A stretch of DNA of 64,000 nucleotides from Fibrobacter sp. (GTDB lineage: Bacteria > Fibrobacterota > Chitinivibrionia > Chitinivibrionales > Chitinispirillaceae): assembly GCA_012519985.1 (NCBI GenBank), contig JAAYPC010000120.1, positions 1 to 64,000 on the forward strand, given 5' to 3'. The position numbers and the translations under genes were made by a program. The notes under the pieces are model-generated. The model had not been told where the DNA came from. It ran no database searches and worked only from the letters and a program-made list of their open reading frames with translations. This document shows positions 35,144-45,413 of the stretch, piece after piece. Position 1 is the stretch's first letter, and every line of letters begins with the position of its first letter.

Positions 35144-36121
35144 TTATAGACGATTCTCATTTTCTATTTTTCTTATATCCAGGTAAGGACCAACAGAGAA
35201 ATGCATTTTAGTGAAGAATTGTAAAGGCAACTGAACTTTCATATCGGGATTATACGGTAAAGAAAAACCTGTGATAATGGTGAGATTGTTTGAAGCGCTC
35301 AATTTGATCGCAGGTGAAAATTCCGGATATAAAACATTTATGTAATCTCCACCATACTTAAAAAAGGATTGGTAGGTAATATTAATATCGGTTAAAAAAG
35401 AAAATGTCTTGTTTATAGGCCATTCAATAGTAGCGCCACCTTCATAAAAAATTCTGTAAGAACTTACAGATCCTGATTCGGGTTCCCAGGTATAAGTATC
35501 ATAAGTACTATCAGTAAACAAAAACCAATGTTCATGTTTAGTTTTGATTAAGCCATAGTATGTCACATCCGCTTTCGAGTAACCAACTATGATTTTTGGA
35601 TGAATTGCAAAATCATCTCTGATTATACTGAAAGTAGGCCCAAACTTGAAATCCCAATAATCTACACTGTTGCCTCTCCCATATTGTGCTTCTGCCAACA
35701 ACCTGATCTTAAAAGTTTTTAAAGGTCTTTGTATGTAAAGCGGAATTAATGAAAGTTGAAAATTCGCCTTCCATTGAGTTGTATTTATTTTAACATTATC
35801 GCCAGGAAAAGGAATGTTATTCACAAGTGTATCATTACAGTCAGGGTCTGATGCACAATCATAATCGAATTTCCCATCAGCAGATACAAATTCAGTATGC
35901 TTCCCCTGGGTAATTGATGCTGTTTTTTTTCTGGAATAAGCTCCAGAGACTTCTATATCCATCCATCCATTGTATTTTTGACTCGTAGTTATTGTAGGAA
36001 CTTTTCGGTTCGTAAAAACTGATGCATTCTGTAAATAGTATTCATTACAGCCAGTAAGAAATAAAAATGTGGTAAGAAAGAAATATCTGGCAATACGATT
36101 TCTTGAGTTAAAGTATGTCAT
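35144..36121 (-). CDS. Outer-membrane-like lipoprotein
   Basis: Protein of 325 aa from ATG 36121, with AGGAAGAG just upstream. Lipobox FLTGC at about residue 25 marks a lipoprotein. The rest is rich in aromatic and glycine residues and regularly alternating strands (FSLIPLYIQRPLKTFKIRLLAE and others), with KFGPTFSIIRDD and a final strand ending in Phe-rich sequence, as in small beta-barrels. No family named. It is divergent from the trp operon. Confidence 0.62.
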   Translation of the reverse strand: MTYFNSRNRIARYFFLTTFLFLTGCNEYYLQNASVFTNRKVPTITTSQKYNGWMDIEVSGAYSRKKTASITQGKHTEFVSADGKFDYDCASDPDCNDTLVNNIPFPGDNVKINTTQWKANFQLSLIPLYIQRPLKTFKIRLLAEAQYGRGNSVDYWDFKFGPTFSIIRDDFAIHPKIIVGYSKADVTYYGLIKTKHEHWFLFTDSTYDTYTWEPESGSVSSYRIFYEGGATIEWPINKTFSFLTDINITYQSFFKYGGDYINVLYPEFSPAIKLSASNNLTIITGFSLPYNPDMKVQLPLQFFTKMHFSVGPYLDIRKIENENRL

Positions 36122-36697
36122 TTTTCTCTTCCTTGCAAGCAATTGAAGGGTACTGTGAAATCTGTTGAATTATCCCCGTATTATTCGGAAACTATTGAAG
36201 CTGTACCTAAAATAAATCATGCCAGATATTTAATTACCAGTCTGATTCTTCGTATTGCCTGGTAAGTGCCAATGAGATTAATTTGAAATGTTTTTAGTAT
36301 GAAAATTAAAACTGCATTGCTTGAAAGCAATACCTCGCCATCTTGGCCTGTTATAGAGCTTTATGCGAGTCACTTCAAACAAATAGATATAATATAAACG
36401 ATGCTTTGCACCGGATATCATACATTTAAAGAACGACTGTAACAATCGTCTTCAATCAGGTATTAAAAGACTTAATTGGCTGTCAGCCATGATATCTAAA
36501 TCTAGAAATATCACTGATTTCCGCTTTTATTATATTTAAATCCTTAATTTATGCTATCTGCTTCCAATTTTAGCAGTTATATTGAGAACCATATATAAAA
36601 AGCAGAAAATATGGCCGTCGAATTAAAAATAAGGTAAAATTTTTAATCCGCTGACTATGTTTCTCCATTAATTACCCTTTAACCAGGAAAAACGATT
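36122..36697. other. Divergent gap before the trp operon
   Basis: About 575 bp with no gene. Several small hairpins (for example ATTGCTT-GA-AAGCAAT near 36310-36335) are present, but no run of Trp codons, T-box or attenuator was recognised. A weak promoter, TTGAGA (36582) with GAAAAT (36605) at 17-bp spacing, may serve trpE. The left side holds the lipoprotein promoter. Confidence 0.45.
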
Positions 36698-38191
36698 GTG
36701 ATTACCCCATCATTAGATGAAGTAAAACGGTTGGCTTCCAATTTTAATGTAATACCAGTTTTTAAAACGGTTTTGGCGGACACAGAAACTCCGGTATCGG
36801 TTTGGATGAAGCTTTTCAAGGACTGCAAATACAGTTTTCTTCTGGAGAGTGTTACCGGCGGTGATTCTGTGGCCAGGTATTCTTTCTTAGGTGGAGATCC
36901 TTTTATGACATTCAGGGCCAACCGCAAAATCTGGGAAATAAATGGCCCTAATCCACAAAATGGTTCGGATAAACCGGTGGATGCCCTTAGATCGTTGTTT
37001 TCCCGATTTAAACATGCCCCAATCCCCGGGGTACCCAGATTAAGTGGAGGTGCGGTAGGCTATTTTTCCTATGATTCCATTAGATTATGGGAGAGCATTC
37101 CGGATAAAAACCCCAAAGATGATCCCCTGGATGATATCTTCTTTGCTTTTTACAAAGATCTGATCGCTTTTGATAACAGAGAGCACAGGCTCGTTCTTAT
37201 CAGTAACATAATGCTGGAGAAGGATACCGATATTGAAAAAGCCTACAATGATGCTTTGAATTCTATTGAACAGATGAATAACCGTATGAAAAGTACACTC
37301 TTTTCACCCGAGGTTTCTGTCCGTTCTTACAAAGAAGCTGTTTCCAACTTTAAAAAAGAGGAATTTGAGAAAGCGGTCGAGCGGTGTAAAGAGTACATTA
37401 AAGCCGGCGATATATTCCAGGTTGTCCTTTCACAGCGTTTCTCTATTGCAGTTGATGCAGATCCTTTTGATTTATACAGAATTTTAAGGGTAGTCAACCC
37501 TTCTCCTTATATGTTCTTTTTATCTCTTGGGCAAAACTACGTTATCGGAGCTTCACCGGAAATGCTTACCCGGATTGAAAACGGCATTGTAGAGGTTAGG
37601 CCTATAGCTGGAACCCGCAGAAGAGGTGAGAGTTATGAGGAAGATGAACTTCTGATAAAAGAACTGAAGGCAGATCCAAAGGAGATTGCCGAGCATGTAA
37701 TGCTGGTCGATCTGGGAAGAAACGATGTAGGAAGAGTCTGCGAATATGGGTCGGTGCATGTTTCAGATATGATGCATATAGAAAAATATTCCCATGTTAT
37801 ACATCTGGTAAGTAACGTACAGGGTAAACTGAGACCCGATCTGGATGTATTCGATGCTCTTTACTCCTGTTTTCCTGCAGGAACTCTCTCAGGAGCTCCA
37901 AAAATAAGAGCAATGGAGATTATCGATGAACTGGAACCGGTAAAACGGGGTCTTTACGGGGGAGCTCTGGGTTATATCGATTTCAGCGGAAATATGGATA
38001 CTTGTATCGTTATCCGCACCATCGTCTACCATGAGGGAAAAGCAATAATCCAGGCCGGAGCCGGAATCGTGGCCGATTCTGTTCCTTCACACGAGTATAA
38101 TGAAACAGTACAGAAAGCCACAGCACCCTTTAATGCCATAAAGAATGCGGCGATTATTGCAGGTAATGAACTTGTTGCGGAGGTTGTATGA
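36698..38191 (+). CDS. trpE: Anthranilate synthase component I
   Basis: Converts chorismate to anthranilate using ammonia from TrpG, the first tryptophan step. The 497-aa protein carries the LLES tryptophan-feedback motif ([17 protein letters not shown]) and the C-terminal catalytic signature [43 protein letters not shown]. The start is GTG. Its stop overlaps the trpG start by four bases. Confidence 0.93.
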   Translation: MITPSLDEVKRLASNFNVIPVFKTVLADTETPVSVWMKLFKDCKYSFLLESVTGGDSVARYSFLGGDPFMTFRANRKIWEINGPNPQNGSDKPVDALRSLFSRFKHAPIPGVPRLSGGAVGYFSYDSIRLWESIPDKNPKDDPLDDIFFAFYKDLIAFDNREHRLVLISNIMLEKDTDIEKAYNDALNSIEQMNNRMKSTLFSPEVSVRSYKEAVSNFKKEEFEKAVERCKEYIKAGDIFQVVLSQRFSIAVDADPFDLYRILRVVNPSPYMFFLSLGQNYVIGASPEMLTRIENGIVEVRPIAGTRRRGESYEEDELLIKELKADPKEIAEHVMLVDLGRNDVGRVCEYGSVHVSDMMHIEKYSHVIHLVSNVQGKLRPDLDVFDALYSCFPAGTLSGAPKIRAMEIIDELEPVKRGLYGGALGYIDFSGNMDTCIVIRTIVYHEGKAIIQAGAGIVADSVPSHEYNETVQKATAPFNAIKNAAIIAGNELVAEVV

Positions 38192-38784
38192 TTCTGGTAA
38201 TTGATAACTACGATTCATTTACTTTTAACCTGGTGCAGTATCTGGGAGAGATCTGCTGTGAGAAAATTGAGGTATATCGAAATGATAAAATCACTGTAGA
38301 ACAGATAAGAGAAGCTGATCCTTTGGCAATACTTATCTCTCCAGGCCCCTGTACCCCTATAGAAGCAGGCATTTCAGTGGATGTGATAAAGGAACTGGGT
38401 CCAAAAATCCCTGTTCTTGGTGTGTGTCTGGGACATCAGTCCATTGGGTTTGCATTCAATGGTAATGTAATCCGTGCACCTTATCTCATGCATGGAAAAG
38501 TCTCTCAGATCTATCACAAACAGCAGGGTGTATTCAAGGGACTTCCCATTCCTTTCACTGCAACCCGCTATCACAGTCTCATTATTGAGAGATCTTCCTT
38601 ACCGGATTGTCTGGAGATTACTGCAGAAACCGATGATGGAATTATCATGGGGGTAAGCCATAAAGAATACCCGATTTTTGGAGTTCAGTTTCATCCTGAA
38701 TCCATATTGACTGAAGGTGGCAGAATAATATTGAGTAATTTTTTAGATATCGCCGGAGTAACAACCTTTGCCGCCACTTACTAG
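38188..38784 (+). CDS. trpG: Anthranilate synthase component II (glutamine amidotransferase)
   Basis: Glutaminase subunit, 198 aa, that feeds ammonia to TrpE. The catalytic Cys lies in [11 protein letters not shown], and His-Glu in [13 protein letters not shown] overlap with trpE. It may also serve p-aminobenzoate synthesis, since such proteins can be shared. Confidence 0.92.
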   Translation: MILVIDNYDSFTFNLVQYLGEICCEKIEVYRNDKITVEQIREADPLAILISPGPCTPIEAGISVDVIKELGPKIPVLGVCLGHQSIGFAFNGNVIRAPYLMHGKVSQIYHKQQGVFKGLPIPFTATRYHSLIIERSSLPDCLEITAETDDGIIMGVSHKEYPIFGVQFHPESILTEGGRIILSNFLDIAGVTTFAATY

Positions 38785-38808
38785 CCTTAAGCAAGTGAAG
38801 GAAATGCC

Positions 38809-39591
38809 ATGCCTACAATTCTAGACACTATTATAGAGCATAAGCGCAATGAAGTGGGAATGTTAAGAAAACAGAAACATGCGCTTGAACCTTCCTGCAG
38901 TAAGCACCGATCCTTTGCAGAAGCGCTTTCGGTTCCAGGAGCCTTGTCCATCATTGCGGAAGTCAAAAAGGGATCTCCTTCCAAAGGGATCATCTGCCAG
39001 AATTTTGACCCGGTGCAAATAGCCACTTCATATCAGAATGGCGGAGCTGCAGCCATCTCTGTGCTTACAGATGAAAAGTTTTTCTTCGGATGCACAGATT
39101 ACCTGATAAAGGTCAGAAATGCAGTATCTATTCCGGTCTTGCGTAAAGATTTCATTATAGATATCTTACAGGTGGAACAGACCGCATCCATGGGAGCCGA
39201 TGCCATGCTTCTGATTGCTGCTGCAATGGATGATTACCAGATGAAAGATCTGTATCAGGCGGCTTTATCTTTAAATATCGAGCCTTTGATCGAAATTCAC
39301 TCTGCCGAAGAACTGGACAGAGTAATGAAACTGGAGCCCCGGATCATCGGTATCAACAACCGTAATCTTAAAACATTCAAAACCGATTTTTCGGTTACTC
39401 TTGAACTGGTCAAGTACATTCCACCTGAAATAGTTACTGTCTCAGAAAGCGGAATCGGTGATGGTTCACAGGCCAGAATTCTCAAAGATGCAGGAGTAAA
39501 AGCATTGCTGGTTGGTGAATCGCTGGTGAAACTTGATGATCCCTCCAGTCTTATAATGGAACTGAGATGTTCCGAGGGATCAAAGGTATGA
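38809..39591 (+). CDS. trpC: Indole-3-glycerol phosphate synthase
   Basis: Closes the indole ring from CdRP. The 260-aa TIM barrel has the family motif IIAEVKKGSPSKGII, a catalytic Lys in VLRKDFIID and VGINNRNLKTF. It begins 24 bp after trpG. trpF follows by overlap. Confidence 0.94.
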   Translation: MPTILDTIIEHKRNEVGMLRKQKHALEPSCSKHRSFAEALSVPGALSIIAEVKKGSPSKGIICQNFDPVQIATSYQNGGAAAISVLTDEKFFFGCTDYLIKVRNAVSIPVLRKDFIIDILQVEQTASMGADAMLLIAAAMDDYQMKDLYQAALSLNIEPLIEIHSAEELDRVMKLEPRIIGINNRNLKTFKTDFSVTLELVKYIPPEIVTVSESGIGDGSQARILKDAGVKALLVGESLVKLDDPSSLIMELRCSEGSKV

Positions 39592-40217
39592 GTACCAGAA
39601 TAAAGATCTGTGGAATTACCAGACTGGAGGATGCCAAAGTAGCTGCAAATCTGGGAGTTGATGCCCTGGGTTTCATTTTCCACCCCAAAAGCCCCAGATT
39701 TATTCTGCCTGAACATGCCAGAGATATTATCATGCAATTACCTCCCATGATTAACAGAGTAGGTGTCTTTGTTAATGAAACAAGAGAAACAATAATGCAG
39801 ATCGCCTCGCAATGTGGAATCGACACAGTTCAGCTTCATGGCAATGAGACACCCCAGTTCTGCGACACAATTCCCTTGCCGGTAATAAAATCTTTTTCTA
39901 TCCGTCCGGATTCCGACATTTCAAAACTGAAAGAGTATAACACACAGGGAATTCTTCTTGATACCTGGTCACCAGGGATGCATGGTGGCTCCGGAGTCAC
40001 TTTCGACTGGAATATTGCCAGAAAAGCCTGTTCGATGTTTAACAACATAATACTTGCGGGTGGCCTGGGCCCTGCGAATCTGGAAGATGCGCTACGGATG
40101 GTTGATCCGTTTGCAGTCGATATCAACAGCGGTGTGGAAATTATGCCCGGGGTTAAAAACCCTCACAAGATACGCAATGTGGTTAAGATCGTGAAGAGCT
40201 GGAAAAATAATCCCTGA
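39588..40217 (+). CDS. trpF: Phosphoribosylanthranilate isomerase
   Basis: Isomerises PRA to CdRP, the step before TrpC. The 209-aa barrel starts with IKICGITRLEDAK carrying the catalytic Cys, and has the QLHGNETPQFC segment and VDINSGVE near the end with the catalytic Asp. ATG 39588 overlaps the trpC stop as ATGA; an in-frame ATG at 39567 would give a 25-bp overlap. Confidence 0.92.
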   Translation: MSTRIKICGITRLEDAKVAANLGVDALGFIFHPKSPRFILPEHARDIIMQLPPMINRVGVFVNETRETIMQIASQCGIDTVQLHGNETPQFCDTIPLPVIKSFSIRPDSDISKLKEYNTQGILLDTWSPGMHGGSGVTFDWNIARKACSMFNNIILAGGLGPANLEDALRMVDPFAVDINSGVEIMPGVKNPHKIRNVVKIVKSWKNNP

Positions 40218-40332
40218 AACTTGCAGTTTGTAATATTTGAAAGCTTAAACCGTATTTTTTATTACTGCTTGAATGTAATGGTCGCATCTGAGAGTTCCTC
40301 CTCTTTAACATTCTGGAATATTCGGTACGTAC

Positions 40333-41481
40333 ATGAAATCTGCCTCACAGTTATCAATTTACATTCATATTCCCTTTTGTGTTTCAAAATGCAGATACTG
40401 CGATTTTTATTCCACAAAGTATGACAGCTCTCTGGCAGAGCTTTATATCGATGCATTGGCAGTGGAATGGGATCTTGTTTGCAGAGAGAAACAGCTAACC
40501 GAACCTCAAATAGTAACTATCTATTTTGGTGGAGGGACTCCATCACTGCTTCCCTTAAAGCAATGGCAGAAAATAGGCAGATCACTGCTTTCCCGATTTA
40601 ATCGGGATTCTCTGATCGAGTTTTCTGTTGAATGTAATCCTGATTCTTTCAGTGCAGAACTGGCGTCTCTCCTTTTACAGTTAGGAGTGAACCGGGTTAC
40701 ATTCGGGATTCAATCGCTTTGCGACAAAGAATTAAGGGCAGCAGGAAGGGTACATAATGTTCAAACTGCTCTAAATGTACTGCACCAGCAATACCTCAAA
40801 AATTTCCGCTCCGTTGGCGTTGACCTGATCTACGGTCTTCCCGGACAATCGATCGATTCTCTATCAATGACTCTTCAAAATCTCACCGCTTCTGAATATG
40901 TAAATCACTGCAGTGCCTATGAACTGACCATCGCAGAGAGCACAGCATTTGGACGGCATCGCAGGATATTTCCCTTTCCCGATGAGGATTCCGTTTATGA
41001 AATGACTACTGTGGTCATAGACTATCTTCTGCAGGAAGGCTTTGAGCAGTATGAAATTTCCAATTTCGCCAGGAAGAATCATCGCAGTCTTCACAATGAA
41101 ACCTATTGGGATCACCGAAATTACATAGGTTTGGGCTGTGCTGCCCACTCTTATCTGCATCCCTACAGATGGGCTAATGTTTCAGATTTTGGGGTATACC
41201 TTGAAAAAATTTCCGGAAACAAACTGCCCAGAAGCTTTTCTGAATTTATTGATACAGAAACCCTGGCCAAAGAGATGCTTTTTCTTGGATTGCGCCGAAG
41301 CGATGGCATAGATACCGAAGTCTTTGAAAAGAGGACCGGTAAAGAATTCAGTGCCCTTGTGGATATGAAAAAAATAGAGGCATTTATCTCCAAGGGATGG
41401 CTTCAATACAGAAATTCCAGATACCTGGTAACTCCATCAGGACTGCTTTTTGCGGATACAATGGCAAGGGAACTATTTTAA
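40333..41481 (+). CDS. hemW: HemW-like radical SAM protein
   Basis: Radical SAM protein of 382 aa of the oxygen-independent coproporphyrinogen oxidase-like group; HemW members are haem chaperones rather than oxidases. The cluster motif is CVSKCRYC (Cys16, Cys20, Cys23), followed by YFGGGTPSLL and the family's GVNRVTFGIQSLCDKEL. It lacks the extra N-terminal part of true HemN. It starts 115 bp after trpF. Confidence 0.87.
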   Translation: MKSASQLSIYIHIPFCVSKCRYCDFYSTKYDSSLAELYIDALAVEWDLVCREKQLTEPQIVTIYFGGGTPSLLPLKQWQKIGRSLLSRFNRDSLIEFSVECNPDSFSAELASLLLQLGVNRVTFGIQSLCDKELRAAGRVHNVQTALNVLHQQYLKNFRSVGVDLIYGLPGQSIDSLSMTLQNLTASEYVNHCSAYELTIAESTAFGRHRRIFPFPDEDSVYEMTTVVIDYLLQEGFEQYEISNFARKNHRSLHNETYWDHRNYIGLGCAAHSYLHPYRWANVSDFGVYLEKISGNKLPRSFSEFIDTETLAKEMLFLGLRRSDGIDTEVFEKRTGKEFSALVDMKKIEAFISKGWLQYRNSRYLVTPSGLLFADTMARELF

Positions 41482-41600
41482 CTTGTTGTAAAAGATCAAA
41501 TGAATTGGAGATAAGCAGGTTTTTATTTCTTTGGGGCTAAATTCAGGCCTGATTAAGGTATAGATATTGCGGTGTTCGAAGGAGGGGGGGGAAATAATAA

Positions 41601-41695
41601 AATATCGAATAACGAATTTCGAATTTCGAAGTAAACAGAGAAAAAATCAGAATACGAATATTGAATAACGAATTACGAAGTAACAGAGAAAAAAA
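41601..41695. repeat. Two degenerate copies of an intergenic repeat
   Basis: Two runs of about 45 bp share the order AAT-ACGAAT-ACGAA-TTCGAAGTAA-CAGAGAAAAAA. Copy one is near 41601-41646, copy two near 41651-41695. Similar CGAATAACGAATTTCGAA repeats are common between genes in various bacteria. They lie directly before the sir2 start. Confidence 0.6.
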
Positions 41696-41701
41696 CAATA
41701 A

Positions 41702-42442
41702 ATGGAATTGATAACCAGGTTCCTTAAAGAAAGCAGATATTGTGTTGCTTTAACCGGTGCAGGGATTTCGACTCTGTCGGGGATCCGGGATTTCAGGGGT
41801 AAAGATGGGATATATAATTCCGGGTTGAATGAAGATTATGATCCGGATCTGATCTTTGATCTCGATTATTTCAGACAGGACCCTTCTCTTTATTATAAAG
41901 CCAGCAGAGATTTCATTTATAATCTGCATACCAAGCAACCCAGCATTGTTCATTTGGAGCTTGCGCGACTGGAATCGATGGGCATCATAAAAGCGGTAAT
42001 CACTCAGAATATCGATATGCTTCATAGCAAAGCAGGATCAAAGAATGTAATCGAGCTGCATGGTTCCCCTATGGTTCATCGGTGCATGAGTTGTGATAAA
42101 GTTTTCAGCTACGATCATATTTGCGATATAGTACAGTCCGGAGAGATTCAAAAATGTGACAGGTGCCAGGGAGTTATTAAGCCGGATATAATTTTTTTCG
42201 GTGAGATGCTTGATGCCGAAAAGCTGAATAAAGCTGTACAGGAGGCATCCAAAGCTGATCTGATTCTGGTACTGGGTTCCAGCCTTGTAGTACAACCTGC
42301 AGCATCTTTGCCTTTATACACCAGAGAGCATGGTTCTCTGGTAATAGTTAATGATATGCCTACCCCATTGGATGAAATAGCCGAGGCCCGTTATAATGAT
42401 CTGGAGAGGGTTTTTACGGTGTTGAGGGAAAAAATCCGCTGA
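41702..42442 (+). CDS. Sir2-family NAD-dependent protein deacylase
   Basis: Removes acyl groups from lysine using NAD+. The 246-aa protein has the NAD-binding GAGISTLSGIRDFRG, TQNIDMLHSKAG, the catalytic His in ELHGS, and four zinc cysteines in two CxxC pairs (MSCDKVF..., KCDRCQG). Length is that of a typical bacterial sirtuin. Monocistronic, preceded by the intergenic repeat; start ATG 41702 has only an A-rich leader. Confidence 0.92.
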   Translation: MELITRFLKESRYCVALTGAGISTLSGIRDFRGKDGIYNSGLNEDYDPDLIFDLDYFRQDPSLYYKASRDFIYNLHTKQPSIVHLELARLESMGIIKAVITQNIDMLHSKAGSKNVIELHGSPMVHRCMSCDKVFSYDHICDIVQSGEIQKCDRCQGVIKPDIIFFGEMLDAEKLNKAVQEASKADLILVLGSSLVVQPAASLPLYTREHGSLVIVNDMPTPLDEIAEARYNDLERVFTVLREKIR

Positions 42443-42579
42443 ATTCAGAAAATGGCCTGATTTATTTTTTTCATTGTTAAAGATAGCAGTCCGCAACAAC
42501 GCAATTTTTGCGTTTAAACCCTCTGCTCGTGCCAATTCTTTGTGGCAGTTTCATATCTAAATTAACCGGAGGTGTTTTG

Positions 42580-44355
42580 ATGAACGTCTTATGGATTTTG
42601 GTCCTCAGCACAGTGTTTTTATTCCTGGGATATAGGTTCTATTCTCGTTATATATCCAGAATTCTGGGAGAAGATCCAAAAAGAGTGACTCCTTCGGTTC
42701 AGTATAATGATGGATTGGATTATGTGCCTACCAGGGGTGGGGTCGTTTTTGCACACCATTTTGCTTCCATTGCAGGGGCGGGCCCGATTTTGGGACCTAC
42801 TCTGGCGATAATGTATGGGGTGGCTCCTGTATGGGCCTGGGTTATTATTGGAGGGATATTTTTCGGGGCTGTGCACGATTACACCGCTCTTTTTGTATCG
42901 ATAAGAGAAAAAGGAAGGTCAATCGCTGAGATTGCGCGTAAAACTCTGGGAGATTCCGGGTTTGCACTGATGATTGCTTTTACCATATTGATGGTGATTC
43001 TGGTGACTTCTTCATTTCTGGTAGCATCGGCAACTTCTCTAACATCACTGGTTCCTCTTGAGCAACTTCGTCTTCCTGCCGATCAGAAAATCCTTCATAC
43101 TGTTATAAAGAATGGAATAAGTAATGGGAAAATCGGCGGAATAGCATCGACTTCGGTGATTTTTATCACCCTGTTTGCCCCGCTGATGGGTTTTCTTTGT
43201 TACAAGAAAAACACCTCTATGAAATTGATTTATCCCTTGGCCATTTTAATTTGTTTTTTATCAATTTTGGTGGGATTAAAAGTTCCTATAAGCCTTGATG
43301 TAAAAGTGTGGATGATCGCACTGGGAATTTATACTCTGTTTGCATCCGGTGTTCCAGTATGGTTATTGCTTCAGCCAAGAGATTTTATCAACGTGTTTAT
43401 TCTCTATGGAGGGATACTGTTTTTGATTTGTGGATCGATTGGAGCAGGCCTGTCGGGTGTTGAGGTGAATGCACCGGTTATGAATATCGCCGAAGGTTCA
43501 GCGAAGATAGGTTTAATATGGCCTTTCCTCTTTATAACTGTAGCCTGCGGTGCCATATCTGGTTTTCATGCCCTGGTAGCAGGAGGTACAGTATCCAAAC
43601 AGGTGAAAAATGAAAAATCAGCCCGTTCCATAGGTTTTGGAGGTATGCTTCTGGAATCGTTACTTGCTGTGGGAGTTATTATAGCTTTGAGCTCAGGTAT
43701 ACCTTTCAGCGATTATATAGGTATAGTATTTCCCGCGCAGGGTAATTCCAATCCCATACTCGCTTTCAGTCTTGCCTTCAGCGGTCTTCTGTACAAAGGT
43801 CTACACGTTCCGATGGTTTACGGAACAGTGTTCGGCATTTTAATGGTAGAGGGTTTTGTGGCAACAACACTGGACACGGCAGTGAGAATAAACCGTTATC
43901 TTTTTGAGGAACTCTGGTCTATCATTTTTAAAAATCCTCCCAAATGGATAAGATCCTATCTTTTCAATTCACTGCTATCTGTAGGCCTTATGCTTTTCTT
44001 TGCATTCACCAATGCCTTTACGGTTATATGGCCCATATTTGGTACTGCCAATCAGCTTCTGGCAGCTCTAACGCTGGTTACCCTTGCTGCATGGCTTGCC
44101 ACCAATCGTAAGAAAAACGGTTTTATTCTGGCTCCGGCATTCTTTATGATTGTTACCACACTATTCTCAATGGCTTTTCTGCTCAAGAAGTATCTTGCCA
44201 ACAATAACTGGTTACTTATGACAGTGGACATTCTGATGATTGCTCTCACACTGGCTTTAATAGTGGTGGCAATTAAATCCAGGAAAAAGATTACACCATC
44301 TAAAACCGATAAAACGAAACCAAAGTTTCCAGAGTATCAGAAAGCTACAGTCTGA
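42580..44355 (+). CDS. cstA: Carbon starvation protein A, peptide/pyruvate transporter family
   Basis: Inner-membrane transporter of 591 aa with many hydrophobic helices. The CstA signature is visible early (DYVPTRGGVVFAHHFASIAGAGPILGP). ATG 42580 behind CCGGAGGTG (42567-42573) is clearly the start; the frame runs on to 42508 without a site. CstA proteins import peptides or pyruvate under starvation. No starvation-specific promoter was identified. Confidence 0.93.
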   Translation: MNVLWILVLSTVFLFLGYRFYSRYISRILGEDPKRVTPSVQYNDGLDYVPTRGGVVFAHHFASIAGAGPILGPTLAIMYGVAPVWAWVIIGGIFFGAVHDYTALFVSIREKGRSIAEIARKTLGDSGFALMIAFTILMVILVTSSFLVASATSLTSLVPLEQLRLPADQKILHTVIKNGISNGKIGGIASTSVIFITLFAPLMGFLCYKKNTSMKLIYPLAILICFLSILVGLKVPISLDVKVWMIALGIYTLFASGVPVWLLLQPRDFINVFILYGGILFLICGSIGAGLSGVEVNAPVMNIAEGSAKIGLIWPFLFITVACGAISGFHALVAGGTVSKQVKNEKSARSIGFGGMLLESLLAVGVIIALSSGIPFSDYIGIVFPAQGNSNPILAFSLAFSGLLYKGLHVPMVYGTVFGILMVEGFVATTLDTAVRINRYLFEELWSIIFKNPPKWIRSYLFNSLLSVGLMLFFAFTNAFTVIWPIFGTANQLLAALTLVTLAAWLATNRKKNGFILAPAFFMIVTTLFSMAFLLKKYLANNNWLLMTVDILMIALTLALIVVAIKSRKKITPSKTDKTKPKFPEYQKATV

Positions 44356-44371
44356 ATCTGAAAGTTTTGAG

Positions 44372-44398
44372 CTCGTTTCCAGGTTTTCAGGAAACGAG
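44372..44398 (+). terminator. Candidate terminator of cstA
   Basis: CTCGTTTCC (44372-44380) pairs with GGAAACGAG (44390-44398), a perfect 9-bp stem starting about 17 bp after the stop. The T-run after it is poor. Confidence 0.45.
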
Positions 44399-44651
44399 TT
44401 CATGCCTGAATTCCTTTAACCTCTATTCTTCAGAATATCTTGGCCCGCCTCACAACCTGAAATGACCTGCAAAAGTCCTCTCTTTGATAAGGGAATAGTC
44501 TTTGCTGTCTATCTGTCAGTTAACTTTGCAGAGTAGCAGGAGTAAATTGTTGCGGTAGCTGGGAGGTTAAAACTGCGGTTAGAATGGTGAATAAATTATC
44601 TTTAAAAAGATACAATTTTGGGTTCTTCGGTTTAGTATATGTGGAGGTAAT

Positions 44652-45413
44652 TTGAGACCAGTTTTTCTGTTTATGATAATTGCATGCCTGATAACAATAT
44701 CCAGTGCTGCTCAAAAAGGTTCCCGGGCAGTTACTCAGACCTTAAAAACCGAAGGCTATTTGAAAAAATGCATACCGGTCTCTATTAACATTCAGGGTTT
44801 TATGGATGAAAATAGTGGGATGTGCAATAAAGTGATTCTGTTTTTCGAGGATTCCAGGGATCAGGTGATTATTACCACCATGGAGGATTATAGTGCAAAG
44901 GACTCGAAACACGGAGCAAAAAAGATGGTTTTCAGGGAGCCTGCGGAAAGTGCTTATTTACTCTCTCAGTTTGAGGCTCAGCAGATAAGTAAGGTTTGCA
45001 GGACGCTTGTAAAGGTGCTGGAAGCATTTGATGAATCTCTGGAAAAAGGAAAATGGGATAGGTGTCAGGGTCTGGATTCTTATCTTTTAAGATTTTTGAA
45101 GGGATTTAATTTTCTGATCAGTTGTGCATCAAATAACACAGTCAGTCTGATTCCGGCTAAACACTGCCCGGATTCCATTTATGGTATTGCAGTTGATTTG
45201 CCAAAATTGGAAGCCCGGATTAATCACTGGAAAACCGATGCCCAGAGCAGGACCAAACTGCATACAGTGCTAAAAGAGCTTCTGTATCAGTGCAGAATCT
45301 GGCAGAGAGATCTTTCGCAACAGAATCAAAATCAGGATATTATGATAAACGAGAGATTTATTAAAGCGATGAATATTTTCATTAAGATATACCTTGAAGA
45401 CAATTACAAATAA
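44652..45413 (+). CDS. Hypothetical exported protein
   Basis: Protein of 253 aa from TTG 44652, which has GGAGG nine bases upstream. A signal peptide is likely (FLFMIIACLITISSAA-Q). The remainder is helical with five cysteines spread along it, among them CIPV, MCNK, VCRT, RCQG and SCAS. No family was recognised. It lies between cstA and the PAS protein, both on the same strand. Confidence 0.62.
   Translation: MRPVFLFMIIACLITISSAAQKGSRAVTQTLKTEGYLKKCIPVSINIQGFMDENSGMCNKVILFFEDSRDQVIITTMEDYSAKDSKHGAKKMVFREPAESAYLLSQFEAQQISKVCRTLVKVLEAFDESLEKGKWDRCQGLDSYLLRFLKGFNFLISCASNNTVSLIPAKHCPDSIYGIAVDLPKLEARINHWKTDAQSRTKLHTVLKELLYQCRIWQRDLSQQNQNQDIMINERFIKAMNIFIKIYLEDNYK

Noticed and set aside
36122-36697. 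trp attenuator or T-box riboswitch upstream of trpE
   Set aside because: No Trp-codon leader peptide, T-box sequence or terminator/antiterminator pair was seen.
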